Part shown: positions 15,052 to 23,062 of the stretch, one piece after another
Layout: each line of letters begins with the position of its first letter
How positions within the stretch are numbered: the first letter of the stretch is position 1
From: Novosphingobium sp. PC22D
GTDB taxonomy: Bacteria > Pseudomonadota > Alphaproteobacteria > Sphingomonadales > Sphingomonadaceae
NCBI RefSeq assembly: GCF_002556635.1
Contig: NZ_MWMO01000002.1
Location: forward strand, 558,001-622,000
DNA length: 64,000 nucleotides
Direction: 5' to 3'
Position numbers and translations under genes: made by a program
Notes under the pieces: generated by a model
Seen by the model: only the letters and a program-made list of their open reading frames with translations
The model's database searches: none
Told to the model about the DNA's origin: nothing

Positions 15052-16140
15052 ATGCGACCTTCTTTCCCGCTCCGCGTCATTGCGATCATCGCCATGGCCT
15101 TCCCGTCCGCCGTCTCCGGTCAGGCCTATTCCCCGGCGTTCCGACCAGCCAGGATGACCGACGAGCCGGCCGGCGAGCCCAACGAAGTGATGGTCCTGGC
15201 AAGTCCGCACCTGTCGCAATTGCCCGATAGCTTCCGCGCCGAGTTGGTCGAGCCGCTGGTCGCCCGCCTTGTCGATTGGCGGCCCACCGCGATCGCGACC
15301 GAGGACAACTCCGGCCTCCTTTGCGACTTCATGCGGCGGCACCCTGCGCGCTACGGAGAAGACTATCTCTCCTATTGCTTCGACACGACGGCGGCCGCGC
15401 ATGCCACCGGTCTCGACGTCCCCGCTGCCAATGCGGAGGCGGAACGCATGCTGGCGGACTGGCCGGAGCACCCTGAACCTCAAATGCGGCGGCGACTGGC
15501 GGCAGTCCTGCTCGCCGCGGGCGAGCCGGCATCAGCGCTGGTGCAATGGTTGCGCCTGCCGGGGACGGAACGCAGGAGCGGCGGCATCCTCACGCCCGAA
15601 CTCGTCTCGCTGCTCGACAAGCGCATGACCACGGTAAACGAGACCGATCTGATTGCAGCGCGCGTCGCGGCGCGTGCGGGATTGGAGCGGGTGTGGAGCG
15701 TGGACGATCAGTCTATCTATCTTGGAGAGCTGAAGGACGAAGACGCGTATGGGGCCGCCTTATCGAAAGCCTGGGATAACGCGGCGACGAAAGCGCGCAA
15801 CAGGCAAGGCCGGACCTTGGAAAGCGGCCTCGGCCGAGCCGATGGTCTGCTCGACTATTATCGTGCGTTGAACGACCCATCCTATGCGGTGCAAGCCTAT
15901 CAGTCGGACTGGGGGCCCGCACTGTCCGAACCTTCTGCCCAGGCTTTTGGCAGACGCTACGTATCCTATTGGGAAACCCGCAACCTGCGCATGGTCGCGA
16001 ACATCAGAGAGGTGCTGGGACGCCGTCCGGGGACGCGGATGCTCGCCATCGTCGGCGCGTCGCACAAGGGCTATTACGAGGCCTATCTCGGTCAAATGCG
16101 CGACGTCGAGTTGGTCGACGTGATGGCGGTGCTCCGATGA
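15052..16140 (+). CDS. Secreted DUF5694-like protein
   Basis: The protein has 362 residues; ATG 15052 follows a TAGGGGGACC ribosome binding site. A signal peptide is visible at 1-24 (RVIAIIAMAFPSAVSGQA). The mature part starts with a strand and motif VMVLASPHLSQLP and ends with RMLAIVGASHKGYYEAYL, the paired 'G-x-H' pattern of DUF5694 and more widely of TraB/TIKI-fold proteins. The middle is helical. Two cysteines in the first half (CDFMRRH and LSYCFD) could pair. Enzyme activity is unknown; TIKI-fold relatives include metal-dependent peptidases, but no such activity is claimed. It lies 136 bases after ecfG with no EcfG promoter found in the gap. Confidence 0.7.
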   Translation: MRPSFPLRVIAIIAMAFPSAVSGQAYSPAFRPARMTDEPAGEPNEVMVLASPHLSQLPDSFRAELVEPLVARLVDWRPTAIATEDNSGLLCDFMRRHPARYGEDYLSYCFDTTAAAHATGLDVPAANAEAERMLADWPEHPEPQMRRRLAAVLLAAGEPASALVQWLRLPGTERRSGGILTPELVSLLDKRMTTVNETDLIAARVAARAGLERVWSVDDQSIYLGELKDEDAYGAALSKAWDNAATKARNRQGRTLESGLGRADGLLDYYRALNDPSYAVQAYQSDWGPALSEPSAQAFGRRYVSYWETRNLRMVANIREVLGRRPGTRMLAIVGASHKGYYEAYLGQMRDVELVDVMAVLR

Positions 16141-16191
16141 CAATCGCAGCATCCGCCTGAAGAGCCAGGCAGGCGCGCGCCGCGCGCAAGC

Positions 16192-16226
16192 AAAAGGGCC
16201 CCGCTCCCATCCAGAGCGAGGCCCTT
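16192..16226 (-). terminator. Intrinsic terminator downstream of sodB
   Basis: The inverted halves AAGGGCC-c-CGCTC (16194-16206) and GAGCG-a-GGCCCTT (16214-16226) form a 12-pair stem with one mismatch and a 7-base loop. On the minus strand it is followed by TTTTG. It ends the sodB transcript and could also stop the convergent DUF5694 transcript. Confidence 0.7.
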
Positions 16227-16251
16227 CGCGATTTCAGCTCGGTCGAACCGA

Positions 16252-16854
16252 TCAGGCCGGGTAGACCCAGGGCGTGCCGCGGTCGAAATTGTCCGACGCG
16301 AACTTCCAGTTGATCAGGTTGTCGAGCACGGCCTTCACGTAAGCCGGGCGCTTGTTCTTCTGGTCGACGTAATAGGCGTGCTCCCACACATCGATCGTCA
16401 GCAGCGGATTGACGTTCTCGGTGATCGCCGTCCCGGCGTCGTGCGTCGAGATGACTTTGAGCTTGCTGCCGTCAACGACCAGCCAGGCCCAGCCGCTGGC
16501 GAAGTGATTGACCGCTTCGTTGGTCAGCGCCTCGAGCAGTGCGTCCATCGAACCGAAGTCGTTCTTGATTGCGGTCGCAAGGCTCTCGCTCGGCTCGGTC
16601 TTCTCCGGCGACAGCGAGTGCCAGTAGAAGCCGTGGTTGTAGACCTGCGCGGCGTTGTTGAACTTGGGTCCGCTGGCGGCCTTGACGATGTCCTCGAGCG
16701 GCTTGCCCGCTTCGTCGGTGCCCTCGATCGCGGCGTTGAGCTTGTCAACGTAAGTCTTGTGGTGCGCACCGTGGTGCACCTCGAGCGTGGTCGACGAGAT
16801 GTGCGGTTCAAGCGCATCCTGGGCATAGGGCAGCGGCATAAGGGAGATCGTCAT
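16252..16854 (-). CDS. sodB: Superoxide dismutase, Fe type
   Basis: The protein has 200 residues, the standard length, with no signal peptide, so it is cytoplasmic. It converts superoxide to O2 and H2O2. Metal ligands follow the Fe/Mn-SOD pattern: His27 in EVHHGAHHKTYV, His74 in QVYNHGFYW, and Asp and His in DVWEHAYY. Gln70 in the NNAAQVYNH segment is the residue that marks Fe-SOD; Mn enzymes have Gly there and a Gln later. The DVWEHAYYVDQKNKRPAYV signature is intact. It is a single-gene unit with its own terminator. No EcfG or Fur site was recognised in the 200 bases upstream. It sits among stress genes. Confidence 0.96.
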   Translation of the reverse strand: MTISLMPLPYAQDALEPHISSTTLEVHHGAHHKTYVDKLNAAIEGTDEAGKPLEDIVKAASGPKFNNAAQVYNHGFYWHSLSPEKTEPSESLATAIKNDFGSMDALLEALTNEAVNHFASGWAWLVVDGSKLKVISTHDAGTAITENVNPLLTIDVWEHAYYVDQKNKRPAYVKAVLDNLINWKFASDNFDRGTPWVYPA

Positions 16855-17005
16855 GGTATCTTTCCTGTTTGTGTTGTTGGATTTGCGGCGAGAGCGGAAC
16901 CGAGAACTCGGACCCGCAGGAAAGGACGTGGCGCCTATGTTGGACGTGCCGGCGACAATTCAACCCGAGCCCTGGCGGTAAATTCGCCTTTCGCTGAAAA
17001 TGAAA

Positions 17006-17029
17006 GGGACGGCGCCGCGGCGCCGTCCC
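17006..17029 (-). terminator. Intrinsic terminator downstream of the small lipoprotein gene
   Basis: GGGACGGCGCC and GGCGCCGTCCC form a perfect 11-pair hairpin. On the minus strand it is followed by TTTCATTTT. It lies 27 bases after the lipoprotein stop. Confidence 0.75.
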
Positions 17030-17055
17030 CCTCGTGCTTCACCGAGCATGCGAAG

Positions 17056-17310
17056 TCAGTTCGCGTCCTCGATTTCATCGGCCTTTTCTTCCAGGGCGTC
17101 AGCCTTCGCCTCGCCGGCGTCCTCGACTGCCTCGGCCTGGGCATCCATGCCCTGGTCATCGAGGGCGTCGGCAGTCATCTCCGCCTGGGCTTCGACCGCA
17201 TCGGCCTTCTGCTCCATCGCATCGTCTGCCGGGTCGTTGCAGGCCGCGAGGCCGAGCGTCGTCGTCGCAAGAGCGATGGCGGCAAGGCGGGGCGTGGTGA
17301 TCAGTTTCAT
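17056..17310 (-). CDS. Small Ala/Glu-rich lipoprotein
   Basis: The protein has 84 residues. An N-terminal signal with lipobox LAAC (Cys at about 24; LATTTLGLAACNDPADD) predicts an outer or inner membrane lipoprotein of about 60 residues. The rest is almost only Ala, Asp, Glu, Met and Gln with heptad-like spacing (AEAQAEMTADALDDQ), a probable single coiled-coil helix like other small alpha-helical envelope proteins. No specific family was recognised. It lies 51 bases after the YeaQ/GlsB gene on the same strand with no promoter seen between, so it is probably co-transcribed from the EcfG promoter and stress-induced. It is followed by a strong terminator. Confidence 0.78.
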   Translation of the reverse strand: MKLITTPRLAAIALATTTLGLAACNDPADDAMEQKADAVEAQAEMTADALDDQGMDAQAEAVEDAGEAKADALEEKADEIEDAN

Positions 17311-17361
17311 AGGATTGGTCCTCTTTTCCCTGTTGCTAGAAGTTAAGGCCGAACCGGGCCT

Positions 17362-17631
17362 TTAGCGGATCGAGCCGCGGCGGAAGAGATTGACGACCGC
17401 CAGAAGGATCACTGCGCCAAGGAACGAGGCGAACAGCGAAAGGATGTCGAACGAACCGCTGGTGATCGGCGCGCCGCCGATGAGCGGGGTGACGATGACA
17501 CCGGCGATCAAGGCGCCGATGACGCCGACGACGATGTTGAGAAAGATGCCCTGCTGCGCATCGGTGCGCATCAGGATGCTCGCGAGCCAGCCGATGACGC
17601 CACCGACCAGAAGGATGAGAATAAGGGTCAT
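17362..17631 (-). CDS. GlsB/YeaQ/YmgE family stress membrane protein
   Basis: The protein has 89 residues from ATG 17631; a longer frame from 17679 adds an N-terminus not seen in the family. Three transmembrane segments are glycine-rich: LILILLVGGVIGWLASILM, IFLNIVVGVIGALIAGVIV and LFASFLGAVILLAVVNLF. The ending RRGSIR is basic. This is the transglycosylase-associated protein family (PF04226), a set of small inner-membrane proteins often induced by stress; the molecular role is not known. An exact EcfG promoter lies 35 bases upstream. The small lipoprotein gene follows in the same direction. Confidence 0.88.
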   Translation of the reverse strand: MTLILILLVGGVIGWLASILMRTDAQQGIFLNIVVGVIGALIAGVIVTPLIGGAPITSGSFDILSLFASFLGAVILLAVVNLFRRGSIR

Positions 17632-17665
17632 AGTCTGCAACTCCAGTTTCGTACCTGCCCCCAAT

Positions 17666-17690
17666 AACGGGCCGGTCAAAGGTTGGTTCC
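17666..17690 (-). promoter_or_regulatory. EcfG-type promoter of the YeaQ/lipoprotein unit
   Basis: On the minus strand GGAAC (17690-17686), 16 bases and CGTT (17669-17666) form a full consensus match. It is 35 bases before the start of the YeaQ/GlsB gene. Confidence 0.8.
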
Positions 17691-17914
17691 AGAGCCGTGA
17701 AATCTCCCGGCGTCGCCCGGTGCCCGAGACACGCGCTTGCGCTTACTTGAAAAAGAGCCCCGGGGGCTACGCACCCGCCGGCAAGGTCGCCAGCGCGCCC
17801 ATCCGATGACGAGGGCGTTGGCGAACCGACCAAGCGCCAAAATCCAGGCTGGACAGGGGGCCGCGAGCGGTGCTGTACAGGTGCTCAATAATAACCTTGG
17901 AGAAGGATCGAGTC

Positions 17915-18802
17915 ATGGCCATCACCGTCGAAGCCGCAAAGCCGCAGATCGGCGGCATCGTCCACGTCGACAAGGCGCACTTGCTCGACGACGACACGAT
18001 CGAGACGGTGCGCCGCGAACTCGAAACCCGCGGCGTGCTCGTGTTCCCCGGGATCGACGTCAGCGACGAATTGCAGCTCGCCTTCACCGACAAGCTGGGC
18101 GACCGCGTCAACTTCACCAGGCAGGTGCCGGGCTCGGACGCGACCTCACCCGACGTCTACAAGATCACGCTCGACAGCAAATTCAACTCCGAGCCGGACT
18201 ACGTGCTGGGCACGTTCTTCTGGCACGTCGATGGGGTCACCATAGACCAGCCGCTGCCCAAGGCGACGGTGCTGTCGGCGCGCAAACTGTCCGCAAGCGG
18301 CGGCGCGACCGAGTTCGCCAACCTCTACGCCGCCTGGGAGAAGCTTCCCGAGGAGGAAAAGCGCGAGATCGAGAACCTGCGCGTGATCCATTCGGTCGAG
18401 GCGGCGGTCCGCCCGGTTCACGGCCATCCCAGCGAAGAGCGCCGCGCGCGGTACAAGGCGATGGCCGCGGTGATGGAGCAGCCGCTGGTATGGACCCACG
18501 CGGACGGCCGCAAGTCGTTGCTGCTGGGCACCCACGCCGACGGAGTGGTCGGCATGCCCGGCCCGCACGGCCGCGCGCTGCTCACGCGGCTGCAGCAGTG
18601 GGCGGCGCAGCCCGATTTCGTCTACACCCACAAGTGGAAGCTGGGCGATCTCGTCATCTGGAACAACCAGGGCGTGATGCACCGGGTCGTGCCCTATACC
18701 GACGAGGGTCGCGTCATGCACCGCACCACGATCGCGGGGACCGAGCGCCCCGGCGTCCCCGCGAGCGAGGAAAACATCGCGCGGATCTTCCAGATCGCCT
18801 GA
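17915..18802 (+). CDS. TauD/TfdA family Fe(II)/2-oxoglutarate dioxygenase
   Basis: The protein has 295 residues; ATG 17915 follows a GGAGAAGGA ribosome binding site. The facial triad is visible: His and Asp in FFWHVDGVT near residue 110, and the distal His in GVMHRVVPYTDE near 260. The 2-oxoglutarate-binding arginine is expected in the following MHRTTIAG segment. The family hydroxylates sulfonates, phenoxyacids, carnitine precursors and similar substrates. The sequence (PGIDVSDELQLAFTDKLG, SARKLSASGGATEFANLYAAW) does not point to one. It is monocistronic and convergent with putA. It is cytoplasmic. Confidence 0.88.
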   Translation: MAITVEAAKPQIGGIVHVDKAHLLDDDTIETVRRELETRGVLVFPGIDVSDELQLAFTDKLGDRVNFTRQVPGSDATSPDVYKITLDSKFNSEPDYVLGTFFWHVDGVTIDQPLPKATVLSARKLSASGGATEFANLYAAWEKLPEEEKREIENLRVIHSVEAAVRPVHGHPSEERRARYKAMAAVMEQPLVWTHADGRKSLLLGTHADGVVGMPGPHGRALLTRLQQWAAQPDFVYTHKWKLGDLVIWNNQGVMHRVVPYTDEGRVMHRTTIAGTERPGVPASEENIARIFQIA

Positions 18803-18804
18803 GC

Positions 18805-18836
18805 GGCCGGCCGTCGCGCGAGGGAGCCCGCCGGCC
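18805..18836. terminator. Possible hairpin between converging genes
   Basis: GGCCGGC (18805-18811) and GCCGGCC (18830-18836) are complementary with an 18-base loop, in the 42 bases between the TauD-like gene and putA. There is no T tract on either side, so it may be only a weak or Rho-assisted terminator. Confidence 0.3.
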
Positions 18837-18844
18837 TCCTCGCC

Positions 18845-21800
18845 TCAGCCGATCATCATCAGGCTCGCGTTGCCGCCCGCCGCAGTGGTGTTGATCGAGG
18901 TCGAGACCTCCTCGACCAGCCAGCGCGGGTCGCAGGTTTGGATCGTGTGGACCGGCACCACGGGGCCCTCCCAGGCGGCCACTTCGGCCAGCGTCGCAAG
19001 CACCGTCACGGCGTCACCCTCGACCAGCACGGCCGAGACCGGAGCCTCGCCGAGAGGGGATATTCTCGAACTCACCGCCTGCGGCAGACCGGACGGCAGG
19101 TCCTGCCCGGCATCGATCCGCGCGCGGCATCCCGCCGCCAGCACGGCGGCGAGCATCAGGCAAAGCCCCTCCTCGCTCGCCGCGCGCACGAGAACTTCGC
19201 CACGCGGCTCGAGGCGATAGAGATTGCGCTCGCCGACCGGGCCGGGAAGTTCCAGTTCGAGCCCGTTGGGCGACGCCTCGGCGAACCCGCTTGCCTTCTC
19301 GGCGATCGCCGTCAGCCCGCTTTCCTCGAGCCATGCGACCAGCGCCGCAAGCGCGGGATCGGGCGGAGCGGGGCTCGCCGGGAGCACGGGAGGCGCATCG
19401 TGGACCAGCCGTCCGAGGTAGAGCGGCCCGCCCGCCTTCGGACCGGTGCCCGAGAGCCCGCGCCCGCCGAACGGCTGCACGCCCACCACCGCGCCGATCT
19501 GGTTGCGGTTGACGTAAACGTTGCCCGCCTCGATCCGGTCCGTCACGCGCGCCACCGTCGCATCGAGCCGTGTGTGCAGGCCGAAGGTGAGGCCGTAGCC
19601 GGTCGCGTTGATCTCGTCGATCAGCGCATCGATGCGCTCGCGCCTGAAGGTCAGCACATGAAGCACCGGACCGAAGACTTCGCGGCCAAGCTCGCCGAGC
19701 GCGTCGATCTCGATGATCGTCGGCGCGACGAACGTCCCCTGCCCCGCTTGCGCGTGCAGCGGGATCTGGGTGATGCGCTTGCCCTTCGCGCGCATCGTCT
19801 CGATGTGCGCATTGATCCCCGCCTGTGCCTCGGCGGAGATGACCGGGCCGACGTCCACCGCCAGACGATCGGTGCTGCCGACGCGCAGTTCCGCAAGCGC
19901 GCCGCGCAGCATCTCCATCGTACGCTCGGCCACGTCCTCCTGCAGGCACAGCACCCGCAGCGCCGAGCAGCGCTGCCCGGCGCTGTCGAAGGCGGAGGCC
20001 AGGACATCGGCGACGACCTGCTCGGTCAGCGCCGAGGAATCGACGATCATCGCGTTCTGGCCGCCGGTTTCGGCGATCAGCGGGATCACCCGCCCCTCGG
20101 GCGAGAGCCGCGCGGCGAGCGTCTGCTGGATCAGCCGCGCCACTTCGGTCGAACCGGTGAACATCACGCCCGCGGTCTCCGGCGCGGAAACCAGCGCCGC
20201 CCCGATGTCGCCCGCGCCGGGGACGATCTGCAGGGCATCGTCGGGCACTCCGGCTTCGTGCAGGATGGCGACCGCCTGCGCCGCGATCAGCGGCGTCTCC
20301 TCCGCCGGCTTGGCGAGGACGGCATTGCCCGCGGCGAGCGCGGCGCCGACCTGTCCGGTGAAGATCGCGAGCGGAAAGTTCCACGGGCTGATGCACACGA
20401 CCGGGCCGAGCGGCCGTGCGCCCTCGAGCTGCAAGCGCGCCTGCCCGGCATAGTAGCGCAGGAAATCGATCGCCTCGCGCACTTCCGCAATCGCATTGGC
20501 GGCCGACTTGCCCGCCTCGCGCATGGCGAGACCCATGAGCGTTTCCATGCGCGCCTGCATGAGATCCGCCGCCCGCTCCAGCGCGGCCGCCCGCGCATCG
20601 ACAGGAATGCGCGCCCAGCCGCATGCGGCCGCCCGGCCGATCGCGTCGAGCGCCTCGGCTTCACTTGCCTCATGGACAGTGCCGACGACGTCGCCGTGAT
20701 CGGCCGGATTGCACACGGCGCGCGCAAGTCCGCTGCCGGTCGTCGGGCGCGCCTCGAAATGCGTCCGGCCGACACTCTGAAGTTGCGCCGCGAGGCGCTG
20801 CAGCGATGGCTCGTCGCCAAGGTCGATTCCGGCCGAATTCTCGCGCTCGGGGTAGATCGCGTGGGGGAGCGCGATACGCGGATTGCGCGCGCCCGGCTCG
20901 GGCATGGCACGCACCAGCGCGACCGGATCGGCGACAAGGTCCTCGACCGGCACATCCGGATCGGCGATACGGTTGACGAAGGAGGAGTTGGCACCGTTCT
21001 CCAGCAGGCGGCGCACCAGATAGGCGAGCAGGGTGCGATGCGTGCCGACCGGCGCATAGATGCGGCACGGCCGCTTCAGCCTGCTGACGACTTCCTCGTA
21101 GAGCGCCTCGCCCATGCCATGGAGGCACTGAAACTCGTAGTCCTCGGGCGAATAGTCGGGCCCGGCCATCGCCAGCACACTCGCCAGCGTCTGCGCGTTG
21201 TGCGTGGCGAACTGCGGGAACAGCACGTCGCGGTGGTCGAGCAACTTGCGCGCGCAGGCGATGTAGGCGACGTCGCTGTGCAGCTTGCGGGTATAGACGG
21301 GGTAGTCGGCCAGCCCGTCGACCTGGGCGCGCTTGATCTCGGCGTCCCAGTAAGCGCCCTTGACCAGCCGCACCATGATCCGCCGCCCGGCCCGGTGCGC
21401 GAGATCGACCAGCCAGTCGATCACCAGCGGGCAGCGCTTGCCGTAGGCCTGCACCACGAAGCCCAGCCCGTCCCATCCGGCAAGCGCGGGATCAAGCGCG
21501 AGCGCCTCGAACAGGTCGAGCGATATCTCCAGCCGATCCGCCTCCTCGGCGTCGATATTCAAGCCGATGCCGTAACCTCGCGACTGGATCGCCAGTTCTC
21601 GCACGCGGGGCAGCAGTTCGGTCATCACCCGCTCGCCTTGCGCGCGGCTGTAGCGCGGATGCAGCGCGGAGAGCTTGATCGAGATCCCAGCGCCCTCGTG
21701 AAGGCCGCGCTCGCGCGTTGACAGGCCGATGGCATGGATCGCGCGCAGGTAGTCGACGAAATAGCGCCGCGCGTCCTCGGCGGTCGCCGCCGCCTCGCCG

Positions 21801-22432
21801 AGCATGTCGTAGCTGAAGCGGAAGCCGCGTGCCTCCTTCTCGCGCGCCCGCTTGAGCGCCTCGGAGATGGTTTCGCCCATCACGAACTGCTCGCCCATCA
21901 ACCGCATCGCCACTTCGACGCCGCTGCGGATCACCGGCTCGCCCGCGCGCCGGAGCAGCCGGCTCAGCGCTTTCGACAGCCCGCTGTCGTCGACGGTTGA
22001 GACCACCCGGCGCGTCACCACGAGCCCCCAGGTCGCCGCGTTCAGGAACAGTGAGCGCCCGCCCCCAAGGTGCGACTGCCAGTCGCCGCCCGAGATCTTG
22101 TCGCGGATCAGCGCATCGCGCGTGCCGTCGTCGGGAATGCGCAGCAGCGCCTCGGCAAGGCACATCAGCGCGACGCCCTCCTGGCTGGACAGCGAGTATT
22201 CCTGGACCAGCGACTCCATGCCGCCACGCCGGTCCTTCGCGCGAACCGCCTTTATCAGGTCGCGCGCGGTCGCCGCCGCAAATCGGCGCTGATCGTCAGG
22301 CAGCGTCGCGGCTTCGAGCAAAGGGCGCAGGCAGGCAGCTTCCTCGCGGCGCGTCGCGGCGGAGATGGCGGCGCGCAGCGGCGTGGGGTCCGAAAGCGGC
22401 GGCGCGAAGGCGGCGAACGTGGGCGTGACCAT
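18845..22432 (-). CDS. putA: Bifunctional proline dehydrogenase / P5C dehydrogenase PutA
   Basis: The protein has 1195 residues from ATG 22432; a TTG 27 bases earlier is possible. It oxidises proline to glutamate in two channelled steps. The FAD-dependent proline dehydrogenase barrel (about 160-460) has FRFSYDMLGEAA, ISIKLSALHPRYSRAQ, FVVQAYGKRCP, RLVKGAYWDAEIKRAQ and YAPVGTHRTLLAYLVRRLLE. The NAD-dependent P5C dehydrogenase (about 545-1010) has CISPWNFPLAIFTGQV, GSTEV, ETGGQNAMIVDSS and the nucleophile Cys in SAGQRCSALRVL. A C-terminal ALDH-like extension follows. It lacks the N-terminal ribbon-helix-helix domain with which trifunctional PutA represses its own gene; the divergent Lrp-type gene is the likely regulator instead. 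Confidence 0.96.
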   Translation of the reverse strand: MVTPTFAAFAPPLSDPTPLRAAISAATRREEAACLRPLLEAATLPDDQRRFAAATARDLIKAVRAKDRRGGMESLVQEYSLSSQEGVALMCLAEALLRIPDDGTRDALIRDKISGGDWQSHLGGGRSLFLNAATWGLVVTRRVVSTVDDSGLSKALSRLLRRAGEPVIRSGVEVAMRLMGEQFVMGETISEALKRAREKEARGFRFSYDMLGEAAATAEDARRYFVDYLRAIHAIGLSTRERGLHEGAGISIKLSALHPRYSRAQGERVMTELLPRVRELAIQSRGYGIGLNIDAEEADRLEISLDLFEALALDPALAGWDGLGFVVQAYGKRCPLVIDWLVDLAHRAGRRIMVRLVKGAYWDAEIKRAQVDGLADYPVYTRKLHSDVAYIACARKLLDHRDVLFPQFATHNAQTLASVLAMAGPDYSPEDYEFQCLHGMGEALYEEVVSRLKRPCRIYAPVGTHRTLLAYLVRRLLENGANSSFVNRIADPDVPVEDLVADPVALVRAMPEPGARNPRIALPHAIYPERENSAGIDLGDEPSLQRLAAQLQSVGRTHFEARPTTGSGLARAVCNPADHGDVVGTVHEASEAEALDAIGRAAACGWARIPVDARAAALERAADLMQARMETLMGLAMREAGKSAANAIAEVREAIDFLRYYAGQARLQLEGARPLGPVVCISPWNFPLAIFTGQVGAALAAGNAVLAKPAEETPLIAAQAVAILHEAGVPDDALQIVPGAGDIGAALVSAPETAGVMFTGSTEVARLIQQTLAARLSPEGRVIPLIAETGGQNAMIVDSSALTEQVVADVLASAFDSAGQRCSALRVLCLQEDVAERTMEMLRGALAELRVGSTDRLAVDVGPVISAEAQAGINAHIETMRAKGKRITQIPLHAQAGQGTFVAPTIIEIDALGELGREVFGPVLHVLTFRRERIDALIDEINATGYGLTFGLHTRLDATVARVTDRIEAGNVYVNRNQIGAVVGVQPFGGRGLSGTGPKAGGPLYLGRLVHDAPPVLPASPAPPDPALAALVAWLEESGLTAIAEKASGFAEASPNGLELELPGPVGERNLYRLEPRGEVLVRAASEEGLCLMLAAVLAAGCRARIDAGQDLPSGLPQAVSSRISPLGEAPVSAVLVEGDAVTVLATLAEVAAWEGPVVPVHTIQTCDPRWLVEEVSTSINTTAAGGNASLMMIG

Positions 22433-22490
22433 GGCGAAACCATAGTCTATTCCGAGCAAGGCGATCTCACCTGATTGATCTCCAAAACAG

Positions 22491-22510
22491 GGAATACCAT
22501 CTATATTTCC
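22491..22510. promoter_or_regulatory. Possible Lrp-type operator between putA and its regulator
   Basis: GGAATA (22491-22496) and TATTTCC (22504-22510) form an imperfect inverted repeat in an AT-rich patch of the 99-base divergent region. Lrp/AsnC regulators bind such degenerate AT-rich palindromes. The assignment is by position only. Confidence 0.35.
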
Positions 22511-22531
22511 AGATCTAGACAGGACATGAGA

Positions 22532-23002
22532 ATGAAATCAGCGCCCGGAGCAGTCGATCTGGATCATTTCGACAAGAAGATGCTCCGCATCCTCGGCGAA
22601 GACGGCCGCATCACCGTGACCGCGCTGGCCGAACGGGTCGGACTGTCGAAGACGCCCTGTCAGGTCCGGCTCAAGCGGCTCATCGAAAGCGGCGTCATTC
22701 GCGGCTTTCGTGCCGTGGTCGATCCGGCGCGGCTGGGCATCGATCACATCGCCTTCACCGAAATCAAGCTCACCGACACGCGCGAGAGCGCGCTGCTCGC
22801 CTTCAACGAGGCGGTGCGCCGCATTCCCGAGGTCGAGGAATGCCACATGATCGCAAGCAATTTCGATTATCTGCTCAAGGTGCGGACCAGCGACATTCGC
22901 CGCTATCGTGAGATCCTGGGCGAGAAGATCAGCAGTCTTCCTTTCGTTGCAAGCACATCGACCTTCGTGGCGATGGAATCGGTCAAGGAAGCCGTGCGCT
23001 AG
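22532..23002 (+). CDS. putR: Lrp/AsnC family regulator, probable proline-responsive PutR
   Basis: The protein has 156 residues from ATG 22532 (AGGA 7 bases upstream; ATG 22526 is too close to it). The N-terminal winged-helix reads FDKKMLRILGEDGRITVTAL and AERVGLSKTPCQVRLKRL, followed by IESGVIRGFRAVVDP. The C-terminal RAM ligand-binding domain has AFTEIKLTDTRESALLAF, IPEVEECHMIASNFDYLLKV and the closing SLPFVASTSTFVAMESVKEA. It is divergent from putA by 99 bases. In alphaproteobacteria such a regulator activates putA when proline binds, and this PutA has no DNA-binding domain of its own. The name rests on position plus family. Confidence 0.9.
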   Translation: MKSAPGAVDLDHFDKKMLRILGEDGRITVTALAERVGLSKTPCQVRLKRLIESGVIRGFRAVVDPARLGIDHIAFTEIKLTDTRESALLAFNEAVRRIPEVEECHMIASNFDYLLKVRTSDIRRYREILGEKISSLPFVASTSTFVAMESVKEAVR

Positions 23003-23062
23003 ATTCGACTTTTCCTCGGGTGCGAGCCTAAATTTTTGCGCCGAACTGCCGTTGAACAAAGC

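Noticed and set aside
19000..21721. Very long plus-strand open frame opposite putA
   Set aside because: It is Arg/His/Asp-rich with no recognisable motif, and putA on the other strand has all catalytic signatures.
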